A stretch of DNA of 36,431 nt from an uncultured Phycisphaerales bacterium (GTDB taxonomy: Bacteria; Planctomycetota; Phycisphaerae; Phycisphaerales; UBA1924), in the NCBI GenBank assembly GCA_937858155.1, contig CALLYM010000096.1, positions 1 to 36,431 on the forward strand, written 5' to 3'. Below the pieces are notes generated by a model, which saw only the letters and a program-made list of their open reading frames with translations, was not told the DNA's origin and searched no databases. Each line of letters starts with the position of its first letter. Position 1 is the first letter of the stretch. The translations under genes and the position numbers were made by a program. Shown here in pieces: positions 16,989 through 25,178 of this stretch.

Positions 16989-17008
16989 CGGGAGAATTCT
17001 CGTCGGGG

Positions 17009-17257
17009 TTACTTGACGCCGTGGTGGGACTTGATGAAGTTAATCGCATCGCCCACAGTCTTGATCTTTTCTGCCTGCTCGTCCGGGATATCCGTTTCGA
17101 AGGCTTCCTCGAGCTCCATGACGAGCTCCACCTGATCGAGGCTGTCGGCGTTGAGGTCCTCGGTAAAGGACATCTGGGGGGTGATCTTCGACTTGTCGTG
17201 CCCCATCTGCTGCGCGACAATCTCGATGACCTTTGCTTCAATCTCTTGTGCCGTCAC
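17009..17257 (-). CDS. acpP: Acyl carrier protein
   Basis: This 82-aa acidic protein has the phosphopantetheine attachment Ser39 in '[17 protein letters not shown]', the invariant DSL motif. It carries the growing acyl chain in fatty-acid synthesis. The reading frame extends far upstream, but the GTG at 17257 is clearly the start: it has GGAGG 7 nt before it and gives the normal ACP beginning '[17 protein letters not shown]'. fabF follows after a terminator-like hairpin. Confidence 0.96.
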   Translation of the reverse strand: MTAQEIEAKVIEIVAQQMGHDKSKITPQMSFTEDLNADSLDQVELVMELEEAFETDIPDEQAEKIKTVGDAINFIKSHHGVK

Positions 17258-17315
17258 GATCAACCTCCGTTGTTGTGGAACGCCGCCGGGTCCATCCCGG
17301 GGGCTGGTCGGGGCG

Positions 17316-17321
17316 ATTATA
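17316..17321 (-). promoter_or_regulatory. Candidate -10 element for acpP
   Basis: A perfect TATAAT on the minus strand lies about 60 nt before the acpP start in the 304-nt gap (17258-17561) shared with the divergent DUF1444 gene. A good -35 is not visible (GCGGAC at 17-nt spacing). Nothing else is recognisable in this gap. Confidence 0.5.
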
Positions 17322-17561
17322 CCCGCCGGGGGCGCAGCGTCCGCTCCCCCCGCGTGCACGGGGGGCTCTCGGGGCGTGGCAGGGGTTATCACCCGCCAAC
17401 TTCGGCAGCCCCTGCGCGTGGTTCTCCCCGCCCCTTCCCAGCCCGCACAAGCGGACAGCGAGATCATCAAACTCCTCACACCCCGTGCGGGCGATTGCCG
17501 GGGCGTCCGAAGTTCCCCTCGCCATCGCCACGGACCGGCGGTGCATGAGGAGCGGTGAGTC

Positions 17562-18377
17562 ATGGCCCACATGCCGCATGAGCCGGAGGCGTTCGCCGAG
17601 TGCGTGGCAGACATGCTGCGCAGATTGCAACCCGAGTACGCGATCGACCTGGTCGGTCCTCGGGAACTCCTGGTCAACGGGCGCCGCCTGGACCTTGAGA
17701 ACTTGTTCCGCATGGTGAACCACGAGCCGACGCGCGGCACCGAGATCGTGGAGCATTACCTTGAACAGCTGTTCGCCGGCGAGGCGGTTCAGCTGTCGAC
17801 CATGTCGTTCGACTTTGCACGCCCGCGCATCATGCCGCGCATCCAGCCCGAGACCATCTTCGAGCATCTCTCGCGGGAGCAGGTAGCGCACGTGCCGTGG
17901 GTGAACGACACTGTTGTGGTCTTTGTCACCGACCTGCCCCACATGACCGTGTCCATCACCACCGAGCAGCTCGTGCGGTGGAAGGTCACCGTCGACGCGG
18001 TCGAGGAGATCGCGCGGGAGAACCTGGACAACTACGCACCGGAGCTTGAAATCCAGCTCGTCGAGAGCAAAGAGGGTGGGCGTGCTGCCATCCTCGGTCA
18101 GCACGACGGCTACGACGCGGCCCGGCTCATGCTCAGCGGGCTCTACCAGCGCCTCGCGCCTCAGCTCGGGGGTGACTTCTACGTTGCTGTGCCCGCTCGC
18201 GATATGTTCGTGGCGTTCAGCCGCGGCCCGGAGCCCTTTGTCCGTCGCCTACGCGAGCGCGTGGACGCTGACTATCGCCGGCTGCCCTACCCGATCTGCC
18301 CCGACTTCTTCTTTGTGACCCGCGACGGCGTCGCCGGGACGAAGGAGATCACGATGGAGCACGGGGAAGCGGCCTGA
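17562..18377 (+). CDS. DUF1444 family protein
   Basis: This 271-aa soluble protein has the DUF1444 pattern (Bacillus YtpQ-like): an N-terminal part with '[20 protein letters not shown]', then '[20 protein letters not shown]' and the central '[20 protein letters not shown]'. The C-terminal part is '[20 protein letters not shown]', ending in '[11 protein letters not shown]'. The molecular role of the family is unknown. The ATG has GGTGAG a few bases upstream. It is transcribed divergently from acpP and converges on recG. Confidence 0.8.
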   Translation: MAHMPHEPEAFAECVADMLRRLQPEYAIDLVGPRELLVNGRRLDLENLFRMVNHEPTRGTEIVEHYLEQLFAGEAVQLSTMSFDFARPRIMPRIQPETIFEHLSREQVAHVPWVNDTVVVFVTDLPHMTVSITTEQLVRWKVTVDAVEEIARENLDNYAPELEIQLVESKEGGRAAILGQHDGYDAARLMLSGLYQRLAPQLGGDFYVAVPARDMFVAFSRGPEPFVRRLRERVDADYRRLPYPICPDFFFVTRDGVAGTKEITMEHGEAA

Positions 18378-18401
18378 CACTCCGATTGCATTCCAAATGG
18401 A

Positions 18402-18425
18402 GCGCCTGGGCAGACGCCCGGGTGC
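18402..18425. terminator. Hairpin between converging DUF1444 and recG genes
   Basis: GCGCCTGGGC/GCCCGGGTGC can form a 10-bp stem (two G-U pairs) with an AGAC loop in the 69-nt gap between the two stops. T-runs are weak on both sides (CTTGTCGTT rightwards), so it is only a likely bidirectional terminator. Confidence 0.45.
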
Positions 18426-18446
18426 CTTGTCGTTCGCAAACCTCCA

Positions 18447-20669
18447 CTATCCCACGTCGGCAAGGCCGAGGAATTGAGCATGCGTGCGCATGAGGCGCCG
18501 GCGGAGCACGGTCTCGTCCGCGCGGTCCAGGCGGGGGCTCCGCGCGATCCACGCCTGCGCATCCCGGCGGGCGAGGTTCAGGAGTTCTCGATCACGTGTG
18601 GGGTCCGCGACCCGGAAGGGGGGCAGCCCGGACTGCTTTAAGCCGAATACCTCTCCCATGCCCCGGATTTCCAGGTCCTTTTCCGCGAGCGCAAAACCGT
18701 CGCTTACCCCTTCCATGACCGCCAGCCGGGCCCTCCCCTCTGGCGTCACGGGATCGGCGATGAGATAGCACACGCTGGATGCCGAGCCTCTCCCAACGCG
18801 CCCACGAAGCTGGTGGAGCTGGGCCAGTCCAAAGCGGTCTGCCTGCTCCACGATCATGATCGAGGCGTTGGGCACGTCGACACCAACTTCGATAACCGTT
18901 GTCGCCACAAGTGCGTCGATCACGCCGCTTCGGAACCGCTCCATCACCGCTTCGCGCACCGATCGTGGGAGCTGGGCGTGAAGCACGGCGGTTCGGCGCC
19001 CGGGGATGTACGCGTTGTCCAACGCGCGCTGAGCAGTTGCGACATCCACCAAGGGAGTGGAGGTCGTCGGGTCCTGCACCGGGTCGACGGCCGGTACAAC
19101 AACATACCCCTGCTGACCCTGCGCGATGCGCGCCGAAAGGTCCGCATAGGCAGCACGCCGCTCCTGGCTGGAGCGTACTGATGTCGTGATCGGCTGCCTC
19201 CCCGGTGGTAAGCCCTGGATGACCGAGATGTCCAGGTCGCCGAACAGCGTGAGCGCGAGCGAACGCGGGATGGGCGTGGCGGTCATGACAAGGACGTGGG
19301 GAGTGACGCCGCCACCCTCGCCGCCACGTGTGGCCTGCGCGCGGAGCGATGCCCGCTGGGACACGCCGAAGCGGTGCTGCTCGTCGATCACCGCAACCGC
19401 GAGCGACTTGAACTGCACCGTGTCGGTCAGCAGGGCGTGCGTGCCGATCAGGATGTCGATCGTCCCCTCGGCGAGCGAGGCGACGATGCGTTCGCGTTCA
19501 GGCTGAGAGGTGCTGCCGGTCAGGAGTTCGACCCGGGTCCGGGAATTCGCCAGAATGCCCCCGATGCTGGCGAAGTGCTGCTCCGCGAGGATTTCCGTCG
19601 GAGCCATAAGGCTGGCCTGCTGCCCGCTCGCGACCGCCAGGAGCATGGCGTAGAGCGCCACGATGGTCTTGCCGCTGCCGACATCGCCCTGGATCAGACG
19701 GTTGGTGGGTGTCGCGCTGGCAAGATCACGCTGCAGGTCCTGTATCACAGACTCCTGGCCCCTGGTCAGCACGTAAGGAAAGCGCGCCCGGATGCGGGCG
19801 TCCACCTCCGGTGTCACCTTGAGTGCCGGGCTCGTGTGCAGCGCCCTCAGCTGCACACGCTTCATTTGCACGCCAAGCTGCAGCAGCAGGAGTTCGTCGT
19901 ACGCCAGACGGCGGCGGGAAGAGAGCACCTCTTGTTCAGCTCCGCCACTGGATTGATCTCTGGGCGCGTGCTGCATGCGGTACGCCTCGGCGAGGCTTGG
20001 AAGGTCACGGTCCCTCCGGAACTGCTCGGGCAGGTGGTCCTCGAGCAACCGCAACGCGCCCGGGAGCACCTTCTGTACCGCACGTTCAACCGCGCCGCTG
20101 TTGACGTGCTCGTTCGCCGAGTACACCGGACGCAGCCGACCCAGGGCCGGGGCGGGCTCCTCGGCTTCAAACGCGAGGAATTCAAGCTTGGGGTTTACCA
20201 TCTGCACGCCCGGGCCGCGACGCTGGGGCTTCCCGTGCACGCGGATGAGGGCGCCCGGCACGACCTTGTCGTGCAGGAACATCATGTTGAACCACACCAC
20301 GTCGAGGCGACCGGTGTGGTCCTGCAACACCGCCTCGAGCCGCGGGCGGGGCCCCCGTGGGACCGGACGCACGGCGGTCACTTCCCCCCGCGCTGAGCCG
20401 AGGGCGCCGACCTTCAGCTTGTCGATGGTGGACTCGTCCGCGATACGCTCATGGCGGATAGGCAGGTGCGCTATCAGCCGTCCGACGTTGGTGAGGCCCA
20501 GGGTCGCCAGCAGGTCCGCTTGCCGCGCGGTTACCACCCCGGTTTCTGCAAGGGGCGTGGTCAAGGAAATGTCGGGGCGGAGCGGCAAGGTGATTCGGCT
20601 GGTCAATGGCAAAGCATTACGGAGCGGATCACTGCAGGCAACAGGATGGTACCGAGTGCGCGGCCACAC
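18447..20669 (-). CDS. recG: ATP-dependent DNA helicase RecG
   Basis: This superfamily 2 helicase remodels stalled forks and Holliday junctions. The N-terminal wedge/OB part ('GSARGEVTAVRP', 'LQDHTGRLDVVWFNMMFLHD') is followed by the motor. The motor has Walker A 'GDVGSGKT' at residues 328-335, motif II 'IDEQHRFG', motif III 'MTATPIPRSL', and motif VI 'QLHQLRGRVGRG'. The length of 740 aa fits (about 680-720, plus an uncertain start). The start shown is a GTG 8 nt after the DUF971 stop with a poor ribosome-binding site; a later TTG near 'LPLRPDISL' is possible. It is the last gene of the long minus-strand run. Confidence 0.93.
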   Translation of the reverse strand: MWPRTRYHPVACSDPLRNALPLTSRITLPLRPDISLTTPLAETGVVTARQADLLATLGLTNVGRLIAHLPIRHERIADESTIDKLKVGALGSARGEVTAVRPVPRGPRPRLEAVLQDHTGRLDVVWFNMMFLHDKVVPGALIRVHGKPQRRGPGVQMVNPKLEFLAFEAEEPAPALGRLRPVYSANEHVNSGAVERAVQKVLPGALRLLEDHLPEQFRRDRDLPSLAEAYRMQHAPRDQSSGGAEQEVLSSRRRLAYDELLLLQLGVQMKRVQLRALHTSPALKVTPEVDARIRARFPYVLTRGQESVIQDLQRDLASATPTNRLIQGDVGSGKTIVALYAMLLAVASGQQASLMAPTEILAEQHFASIGGILANSRTRVELLTGSTSQPERERIVASLAEGTIDILIGTHALLTDTVQFKSLAVAVIDEQHRFGVSQRASLRAQATRGGEGGGVTPHVLVMTATPIPRSLALTLFGDLDISVIQGLPPGRQPITTSVRSSQERRAAYADLSARIAQGQQGYVVVPAVDPVQDPTTSTPLVDVATAQRALDNAYIPGRRTAVLHAQLPRSVREAVMERFRSGVIDALVATTVIEVGVDVPNASIMIVEQADRFGLAQLHQLRGRVGRGSASSVCYLIADPVTPEGRARLAVMEGVSDGFALAEKDLEIRGMGEVFGLKQSGLPPFRVADPTRDRELLNLARRDAQAWIARSPRLDRADETVLRRRLMRTHAQFLGLADVG

Positions 20670-20677
20670 TTGCCACT

Positions 20678-21040
20678 TTACACGTTTTCACCGCCCGGCC
20701 TGGGTGCACTCTCCGGCGTTCCTGGGATGGCCGGATCAATCTCCCGCAGATAGGACCACGAGTAGATTGCCGTGTCATGCCCGTCACTGAACACGATCTT
20801 GAGGGCGTAGTTGCCCACCAGTTCCGCGCTCGCGGCTGTCAACGGTGCTCCGCCCTTTGCGATGGCCGATGCCGGCAGCACGGTAAGAGGGTTCTTGGCC
20901 ATCTCCTCACGCAGCGCCCGCATGTCCGCGCTGGGGGACATTTTGCGAAGGTACGCGACGGGGTAATACGACGTTGCACCGTCCTCCCATTCGATGGTGA
21001 GGCCCCGGTCCTTCTTGAGGTCGATCCGCGCGGGTTGCAC
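20678..21040 (-). CDS. DUF971 domain protein
   Basis: This 120-aa protein begins 'MQPARIDLKKDRGLTIEWED' and has the DUF971 core 'DGATSYYPVAYLRKMSP', ending with 'NYALKIVFSDGHDTAIYSWS'. The family is the small domain also found at the N-terminus of gamma-butyrobetaine hydroxylases; stand-alone copies have been connected to Fe-S protein maturation. The 'CPCAxC' cysteines of many members are not present here. The start is a GTG with a weak ribosome-binding site. It lies 31 nt after the MlaE-like gene and 8 nt before recG. Confidence 0.82.
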   Translation of the reverse strand: MQPARIDLKKDRGLTIEWEDGATSYYPVAYLRKMSPSADMRALREEMAKNPLTVLPASAIAKGGAPLTAASAELVGNYALKIVFSDGHDTAIYSWSYLREIDPAIPGTPESAPRPGGENV

Positions 21041-21071
21041 GCTTCAAGCGTACGGGCCCGCCACGGCCCGC

Positions 21072-21953
21072 TCACACCAGCCCGAGGGCAAAGAACGCGG
21101 CTGTGAACGCCAAGTCCGCGATCACGATCGCCACGACGCATTGAACGACAGTGCCGGTGGTCGCCCTGCCCACACCCGCCGCACCCCCGTCCACTTTCAG
21201 ACCGTTGGTGCAGGCAATGACGCCGATGAGCACCCCGAACACCGCGCCCTTGGACACGCCCGTGGCGAAGTCCACGAGCTTGGCCTGGTCGAGCATGTTG
21301 CTCATGAAGTTGGCGTAGGGGATGGAGAGAGCCGTCACAGAGATCGTGAGCGCAGCGGCGATCGACACCACGCACGAAATGACCGAGAGGCATGTCATGC
21401 TGAGGATGGACGCGATAAGTCGCGGGACAACCAGGAACCGCACGGGGTCCAACGCGTGGGCCTCCAGCGCCTCGACCTCCTCGCTCACCACCATCGTGCC
21501 GATCTCGGCCGCGATGCTCGCGCCAGCGAAGCCCGTGAGGACAATCGCGCCGATGAGGGGCCCCAGTTCCCGCAGCACCGCGACCGAAACAATATTTGCG
21601 ACGAGCGCCTTCTGCCCGAACTGGTCCAATGGGGGTGACAGTTGAAATGCGAGGATGAGTCCGACACACCCGGACACGAGCGACACAATGGCAACGCTGC
21701 GGACCCCGACGCGGACAATCTGCGTCACGATCGCCGCCCGCCCGATCCGGACCTTGGGCTTCATCGTCCCGCGCCCGATCCACGCCAGCGATTCGATGAA
21801 CAGGAACAACGCCGAGCCGATGTGCTCGACGGTGTCGAGCGTGAGCGCCCCGATGCCCTCGACAGGTGCGAGCACTTTATGGAAAAGCCCGCCACCCCCG
21901 CCCACCGCTGGTGTGCCACTGTCCCCGGGAGTGTTCGCTGTTTCCGGCGGCAC
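21072..21953 (-). CDS. MlaE-like ABC transporter permease (lipid transport)
   Basis: This 293-aa membrane protein has the MlaE (DUF140) permease signature: 'LRELGPLIGAIVLTGFAGAS' followed by 'AAEIGTMVVSEEVEALEAHA' and 'LVVPRLIASILSMTCLS'. Five or more hydrophobic segments fit a half-transporter of the Mla type, which moves phospholipids between membranes. The GTG start has GGAGGA 4 nt upstream and lies only 11 nt after the STAS gene stop. The ATPase (MlaF) and MCE protein (MlaD) are not in this window. The first ~30 residues form a Gly/Pro-rich extension before the first helix. Confidence 0.87.
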   Translation of the reverse strand: MPPETANTPGDSGTPAVGGGGGLFHKVLAPVEGIGALTLDTVEHIGSALFLFIESLAWIGRGTMKPKVRIGRAAIVTQIVRVGVRSVAIVSLVSGCVGLILAFQLSPPLDQFGQKALVANIVSVAVLRELGPLIGAIVLTGFAGASIAAEIGTMVVSEEVEALEAHALDPVRFLVVPRLIASILSMTCLSVISCVVSIAAALTISVTALSIPYANFMSNMLDQAKLVDFATGVSKGAVFGVLIGVIACTNGLKVDGGAAGVGRATTGTVVQCVVAIVIADLAFTAAFFALGLV

Positions 21954-21964
21954 GAGTCCTCCCG

Positions 21965-22306
21965 CTAGCGCTTCGCCTCGTCCAGCGTCGTCGCGATTCT
22001 GAAGACCGAAGCCAGGCGTGCAATGTCAAAGACCGCCTTCACCCGCGGCTGCAGGTTGCACAGCACCAGCTCGACCGACGCATCCCGTGAGCCGCGGAGC
22101 GATTCCACAAGGGTCGCGAGGCCTGCCGTGGCCATGTAGCCCACGCCAGCAAGGTCTACCACGACACGCCGCGGTCTCTTCTCGATTGCCCCTCGCAGCG
22201 CCGAACGGAGGACGGGCGACTCGTGGGTGCCCATATCGCCGCTGGGGCTGAGGATGATCATGCCGTCTTCCTCGACCGTTGCCACAGTTGCCGCGTGGTC
22301 AGCCAT
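21965..22306 (-). CDS. STAS-domain protein (anti-anti-sigma / MlaB-like)
   Basis: This 113-aa single STAS domain has the typical course 'GMIILSPSGDMGTHESPVLR', 'RRVVVDLAGVGYMATAGLAT', 'VELVLCNLQPRVKAVFDIAR'. In SpoIIAA/RsbV the motif is Asp-Ser-Ser/Thr-Gly-Leu; here it is 'ATAGL', so the possible phosphoacceptor is Thr60 and the preceding Asp is Ala. The 'TAGL' sequence is closer to the MlaB STAS subunit. The ATG at 22306 is chosen over upstream in-frame starts because GGGAG lies about 6 nt before it. It overlaps the upstream kinase by 8 nt and precedes the MlaE-like permease by 11 nt. It could serve partner switching, lipid transport, or both. Confidence 0.85.
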   Translation of the reverse strand: MADHAATVATVEEDGMIILSPSGDMGTHESPVLRSALRGAIEKRPRRVVVDLAGVGYMATAGLATLVESLRGSRDASVELVLCNLQPRVKAVFDIARLASVFRIATTLDEAKR

Positions 22307-22832
22307 TCCCATCTCCCTTGCGCGTGGCGCACGAACCAATCCCCGTTTGCAGACCCCCGCAGCAGCGCTCAGTCTCCGCCGCGCCGCACACCGCGGGAGA
22401 GGACAGGTACTTGGCCATGGTCAGCCGCATGCCCTGCCCCGGCGGCGTCTCATATGCCGCGCTGTCCATCACCTGCTGGATAATGTGAACGCCCAGCCCG
22501 CCCGGACGGATATCCGCCAGATCACGGCTTCGGATGCTCGATGGATCAACCTGTTTCCCCCAGTCGTCGATCGTGAACGAAAGCCCAGGGCCCTTCACTC
22601 CGTCTGTGACGGGAGTGATCCTGACGGAAATCCGGCCATCCATGCGCCCTGCATAGCCGTGCTTGATGACGTTGGCCAACGCCTCGTCCACTGCTAGGAC
22701 AACCTGAGATGTCTGCATGTCGGCGTAGCCGTGCCGTCGGCATACTTCGCCGACAAACACCCGGACGGCACACAGGTAACGGGGATCACTCGGCAGTTCG
22801 AGCGCCACCTGGGATGAAGGCGTCGTTGTCAC
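22299..22832 (-). CDS. Anti-sigma-type serine kinase (HATPase, RsbW/SpoIIAB-like)
   Basis: This GHKL ATPase fold has the N box 'VVLAVDEALANVIKHGY' (Glu50, Asn54), G1 'IDDWGK' (Asp90, Gly92) and G2 'RPGGLGVHIIQQVMD'. Proteins of this family bind and phosphorylate STAS partners and often bind a sigma factor. The ATPase domain ends near residue 146 and is followed by a 31-residue tail with four cysteines (149, 157, 158, 168), which is unusual. I chose the GTG at 22832 because GGAGG lies about 7 nt upstream; it overlaps the stop of the lipoprotein gene as GTGA. The stop overlaps the STAS start by 8 nt. No sigma-factor gene is adjacent. Confidence 0.88.
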   Translation of the reverse strand: MTTTPSSQVALELPSDPRYLCAVRVFVGEVCRRHGYADMQTSQVVLAVDEALANVIKHGYAGRMDGRISVRITPVTDGVKGPGLSFTIDDWGKQVDPSSIRSRDLADIRPGGLGVHIIQQVMDSAAYETPPGQGMRLTMAKYLSSPAVCGAAETERCCGGLQTGIGSCATRKGDGNG

Positions 22833-23200
22833 GTGCCACCCTCCGATGCGCCCTTTGCGTATTCCACCCATCTCGCGACCGCGGCCTCCCGTTCGTAGGG
22901 CTCCGCATGGGGGTTGTACCCAAGTTCAGTGCCCGTGAGTCGCTCCAGCGTGCGGATAGCCAGCACGCGTGTGGTTGGGTCGTCGCTTTCCAGCATCCGC
23001 ACGAGGTTTGGAACGTCCTGCGTACGCCCTGCCGCCGCGGTGGCCACAATGGCCGCGTTCCGAGCGCCGGGCTCGGGCGAGTCGTACGAAGGAGTGATCG
23101 TCTGGGCACACGCCGCCAAGGAGACCGGCGCACAGAGGATGCAGAGTGCTGGAGCACTGGGCATGAAGAAGAGTAGCGGGCGAATCTTCCGCGTGCGCAC
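22829..23200 (-). CDS. HEAT-repeat-like lipoprotein
   Basis: This 123-aa protein has a basic start (GTG, 'MRTRKIRPLLFF'), a hydrophobic stretch and a lipobox-like 'VSLAAC', so it is probably acylated at Cys31. The body contains one HEAT-like pair of helices: 'GARNAAIVATAAAGRTQDVP' and 'LVRMLESDDPTTRVLAIRTL'. A C-terminal helix reads 'YEREAAVARWVEYAKGA'. It may bind a protein partner in the periplasm (inference). An ATG at 23164 is an alternative start, but it would remove the basic n-region. Its stop overlaps the kinase start (GTGA). It follows flgE by 27 nt. Confidence 0.7.
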   Translation of the reverse strand: MRTRKIRPLLFFMPSAPALCILCAPVSLAACAQTITPSYDSPEPGARNAAIVATAAAGRTQDVPNLVRMLESDDPTTRVLAIRTLERLTGTELGYNPHAEPYEREAAVARWVEYAKGASEGGT

Positions 23201-23227
23201 GAACCCCGTGCGCCGGAACCGGCTGGC

Positions 23228-24985
23228 TCAACGTCCCAGCACCAAGAGCTGTTGCATCAGGTCGTCGGTCGTCTTGATCACACGGGAATTCGCCGAGTAC
23301 CCGGTGCTTGAGAGGATCATCTTGATGAACTCTTCGCCAAGGTCCACATTGGAAAGTTCCAGCGAACCCGCGACGATCCGACCCGCGTTGAAGGTCCCCG
23401 GCCCGATGACGGCCGGCTCACCGCTGTTTGAACCGACCGAGAACAGGTTCCCACCCTCCTCCACCAGCCCCTCGGGGTTGGAGAATGTTGCCAGTGCCAC
23501 CCGTCCCAGCGTGCGCGTTAGGCCGTTTGAGAATGCACCCTCGATAGTTCCGTCCGCGTCGACGCCGAATGCCGTCAATGTACCGATCGGGGACCCGTCG
23601 CGGAACGTGGCGGCGATCTCCGACGATGTGTCGGTCAGCGCCGTGACGTTGTCGGTGGTTGACCCCAGTGAAAGCGCAAACGTGAGGGGAGTCGTGGCGC
23701 CCGTGCCTGAGCGGTCGATCGTGACCGTGATGGGCGCGGTTGTTGTCAGCTGCCCATCGTTATCGAAAGACACCGTTCCGCTCGCGACCTGAAGCCCCCC
23801 CACCATGTTGTCGGGGCTTTCCACGGCGTACCGCCAGGTCGTACCTGTATCCGCCCTTCCCACCAGGGACATCGTGAGGTTGACCTCCACGGGCGTGCCC
23901 AGAGAGTCGTACGCCATGAATGTCGTACGGACCGCTTCCCCGTCCGCGCTGGCTGCCTTGGTGGGTGTCAGCGGATAACCGACCAGGGACCCCGAGGAGG
24001 AGAGCGTGCGAATGTCCGCGGGGTCGATCGTGATGTCGTTCGACGTGCCCGTATTGCCCGTAATCGTAAGAATCCCGGTAGTGGTGTCGAGGCTCAGGCC
24101 AGGCGTGGCAGCGTTGGGATTTGCGCCCGTGGTGGTGTCGATGCCCAGCGATGCCGCGAAGAAGTCCATCAGGTCCTGCACGGTGCTGGTCGCTGTCACG
24201 TCAAAAGCGGCGGTCGGGAGCAGCTTGTTTCCCTTCTGAATGTTCTTGAGTTCGATCTGCTGGCCCGCCGCCCACAAGGGTGTGTCCGACCCAGGCTGCT
24301 GCGGATCCTCGATGTCGGCCAGCAGGCTGGTGAGCTCCATGACATTGCCCGGGCCCGGGGCCGGCGATGCGGACGAGATAACGTTCAGTCCAGTTGTGGC
24401 GCTACCGCTCAGTGCAATGCTGCTTCCGCGCGTGGGCAGAGCGCCGTCCGCGTCCAGGTTGCCGCTCATGCGCACGTTCTTCGTCGCTTCGGCGATTGTC
24501 AGCTGACCGAGCGGGATGCGCAGAGGTACCAAGGAGCCGGTGTTGATGTTGAACTCGTCGTCCACCCCGTAACCCATCAAAAGGTCTCCGCTCACGCTCG
24601 TGAGATCGTTGTTGGCGTTGGGCCGGAATGAGCCATCGCGCGTGTAATAGTCGCGCTCCCCGCGGCGCACGACAAAGAACCCGGAGCCATCCACGGCCAT
24701 GTCGCGCTGGTCCCCGGTCACAGAAATCGTCCCGCTTGTCATGTTCCGCTGTGTGCCGCCAGTATTGACGCCGTAGCCGATCTGGAACGGGTTTGTACCA
24801 CCGTTGATGTCGCCCGGCGGCGTGCCGCCCGAGACGGTTTTACTGTACATCGTGGAGAACAGCAGGCGGCTGCTCTTGAACGCCGTCGTATTGACGTTGG
24901 CGATATTGTTGCCGATGACGTCGAGGTTCCGCGCGTGTGCGTTGAGGCCCGAAAGGCCCGTGTAGAGTGCGGTGGTGGATGCCAT
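23228..24985 (-). CDS. flgE: Flagellar hook protein FlgE
   Basis: The N-terminal rod/hook motif 'TALYTGLSGLNAHARNLDVI' and 'GNNIANVNTTAFKSSRLLFS' are followed by 'MAVDGSGFFVVRRGERDYYT' and 'TRDGSFRPNANN'. The C-terminus has 'LSNVDLGEEFIKMILSSTGY' and 'SANSRVIKTTDDLMQQLLVL', the D0 helix. At 585 aa it is longer than the enteric hook protein (~400), with an enlarged middle domain, as in many planctomycetes. It assembles as the hook outside the cell after export by the flagellar apparatus. GGGAG lies about 8 nt before the ATG. A sigma-54 motif lies 85 nt upstream of the ATG. Confidence 0.95.
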   Translation of the reverse strand: MASTTALYTGLSGLNAHARNLDVIGNNIANVNTTAFKSSRLLFSTMYSKTVSGGTPPGDINGGTNPFQIGYGVNTGGTQRNMTSGTISVTGDQRDMAVDGSGFFVVRRGERDYYTRDGSFRPNANNDLTSVSGDLLMGYGVDDEFNINTGSLVPLRIPLGQLTIAEATKNVRMSGNLDADGALPTRGSSIALSGSATTGLNVISSASPAPGPGNVMELTSLLADIEDPQQPGSDTPLWAAGQQIELKNIQKGNKLLPTAAFDVTATSTVQDLMDFFAASLGIDTTTGANPNAATPGLSLDTTTGILTITGNTGTSNDITIDPADIRTLSSSGSLVGYPLTPTKAASADGEAVRTTFMAYDSLGTPVEVNLTMSLVGRADTGTTWRYAVESPDNMVGGLQVASGTVSFDNDGQLTTTAPITVTIDRSGTGATTPLTFALSLGSTTDNVTALTDTSSEIAATFRDGSPIGTLTAFGVDADGTIEGAFSNGLTRTLGRVALATFSNPEGLVEEGGNLFSVGSNSGEPAVIGPGTFNAGRIVAGSLELSNVDLGEEFIKMILSSTGYSANSRVIKTTDDLMQQLLVLGR

Positions 24986-25069
24986 GGGGATGCTCCCTGG
25001 AACAAAGGTGCGTGAGCTTCCGTGCGAACAACCGCCCGGCTCCGCGGGTGGGTAGATAGCCGCCTGTCA

Positions 25070-25085
25070 CGCAATCCGCGTGCCC
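25070..25085 (-). promoter_or_regulatory. Sigma-54 -24/-12 promoter candidate for flgE
   Basis: The minus strand reads GGGCACGCGGATTGCG: GGCAC, five bases, TTGC. Predicted transcription start is near 25059, giving a leader of about 74 nt, normal for a gene with its own ribosome-binding site. Fourteen of 16 positions match the site before flgB. Confidence 0.65.
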
Positions 25086-25133
25086 TCCGAGGCTGTAGAG
25101 AGCGGCGCATCGAGACTGCTTGCGCATGAAGCG

Positions 25134-25155
25134 ACCGGCCTTTCTGAGGGCCGGT
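25134..25155 (-). terminator. Hairpin downstream of the flgD-side genes
   Basis: ACCGGCC/GGCCGGT can form a 7-bp stem with an 8-nt loop just beyond the stop at 25179 and before the flgE sigma-54 site. There is no T-run on the minus strand, so it may only attenuate read-through or protect the 3' end. Confidence 0.35.
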
Positions 25156-25178
25156 GCTGCCATTTCATGAGTCTGCAT

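Noticed and set aside
22925-22942. Sigma-54-like GGGCAC..TTGGG within the lipoprotein gene
   Set aside because: The -12 box is TTGG rather than TTGC, so it is one base off.
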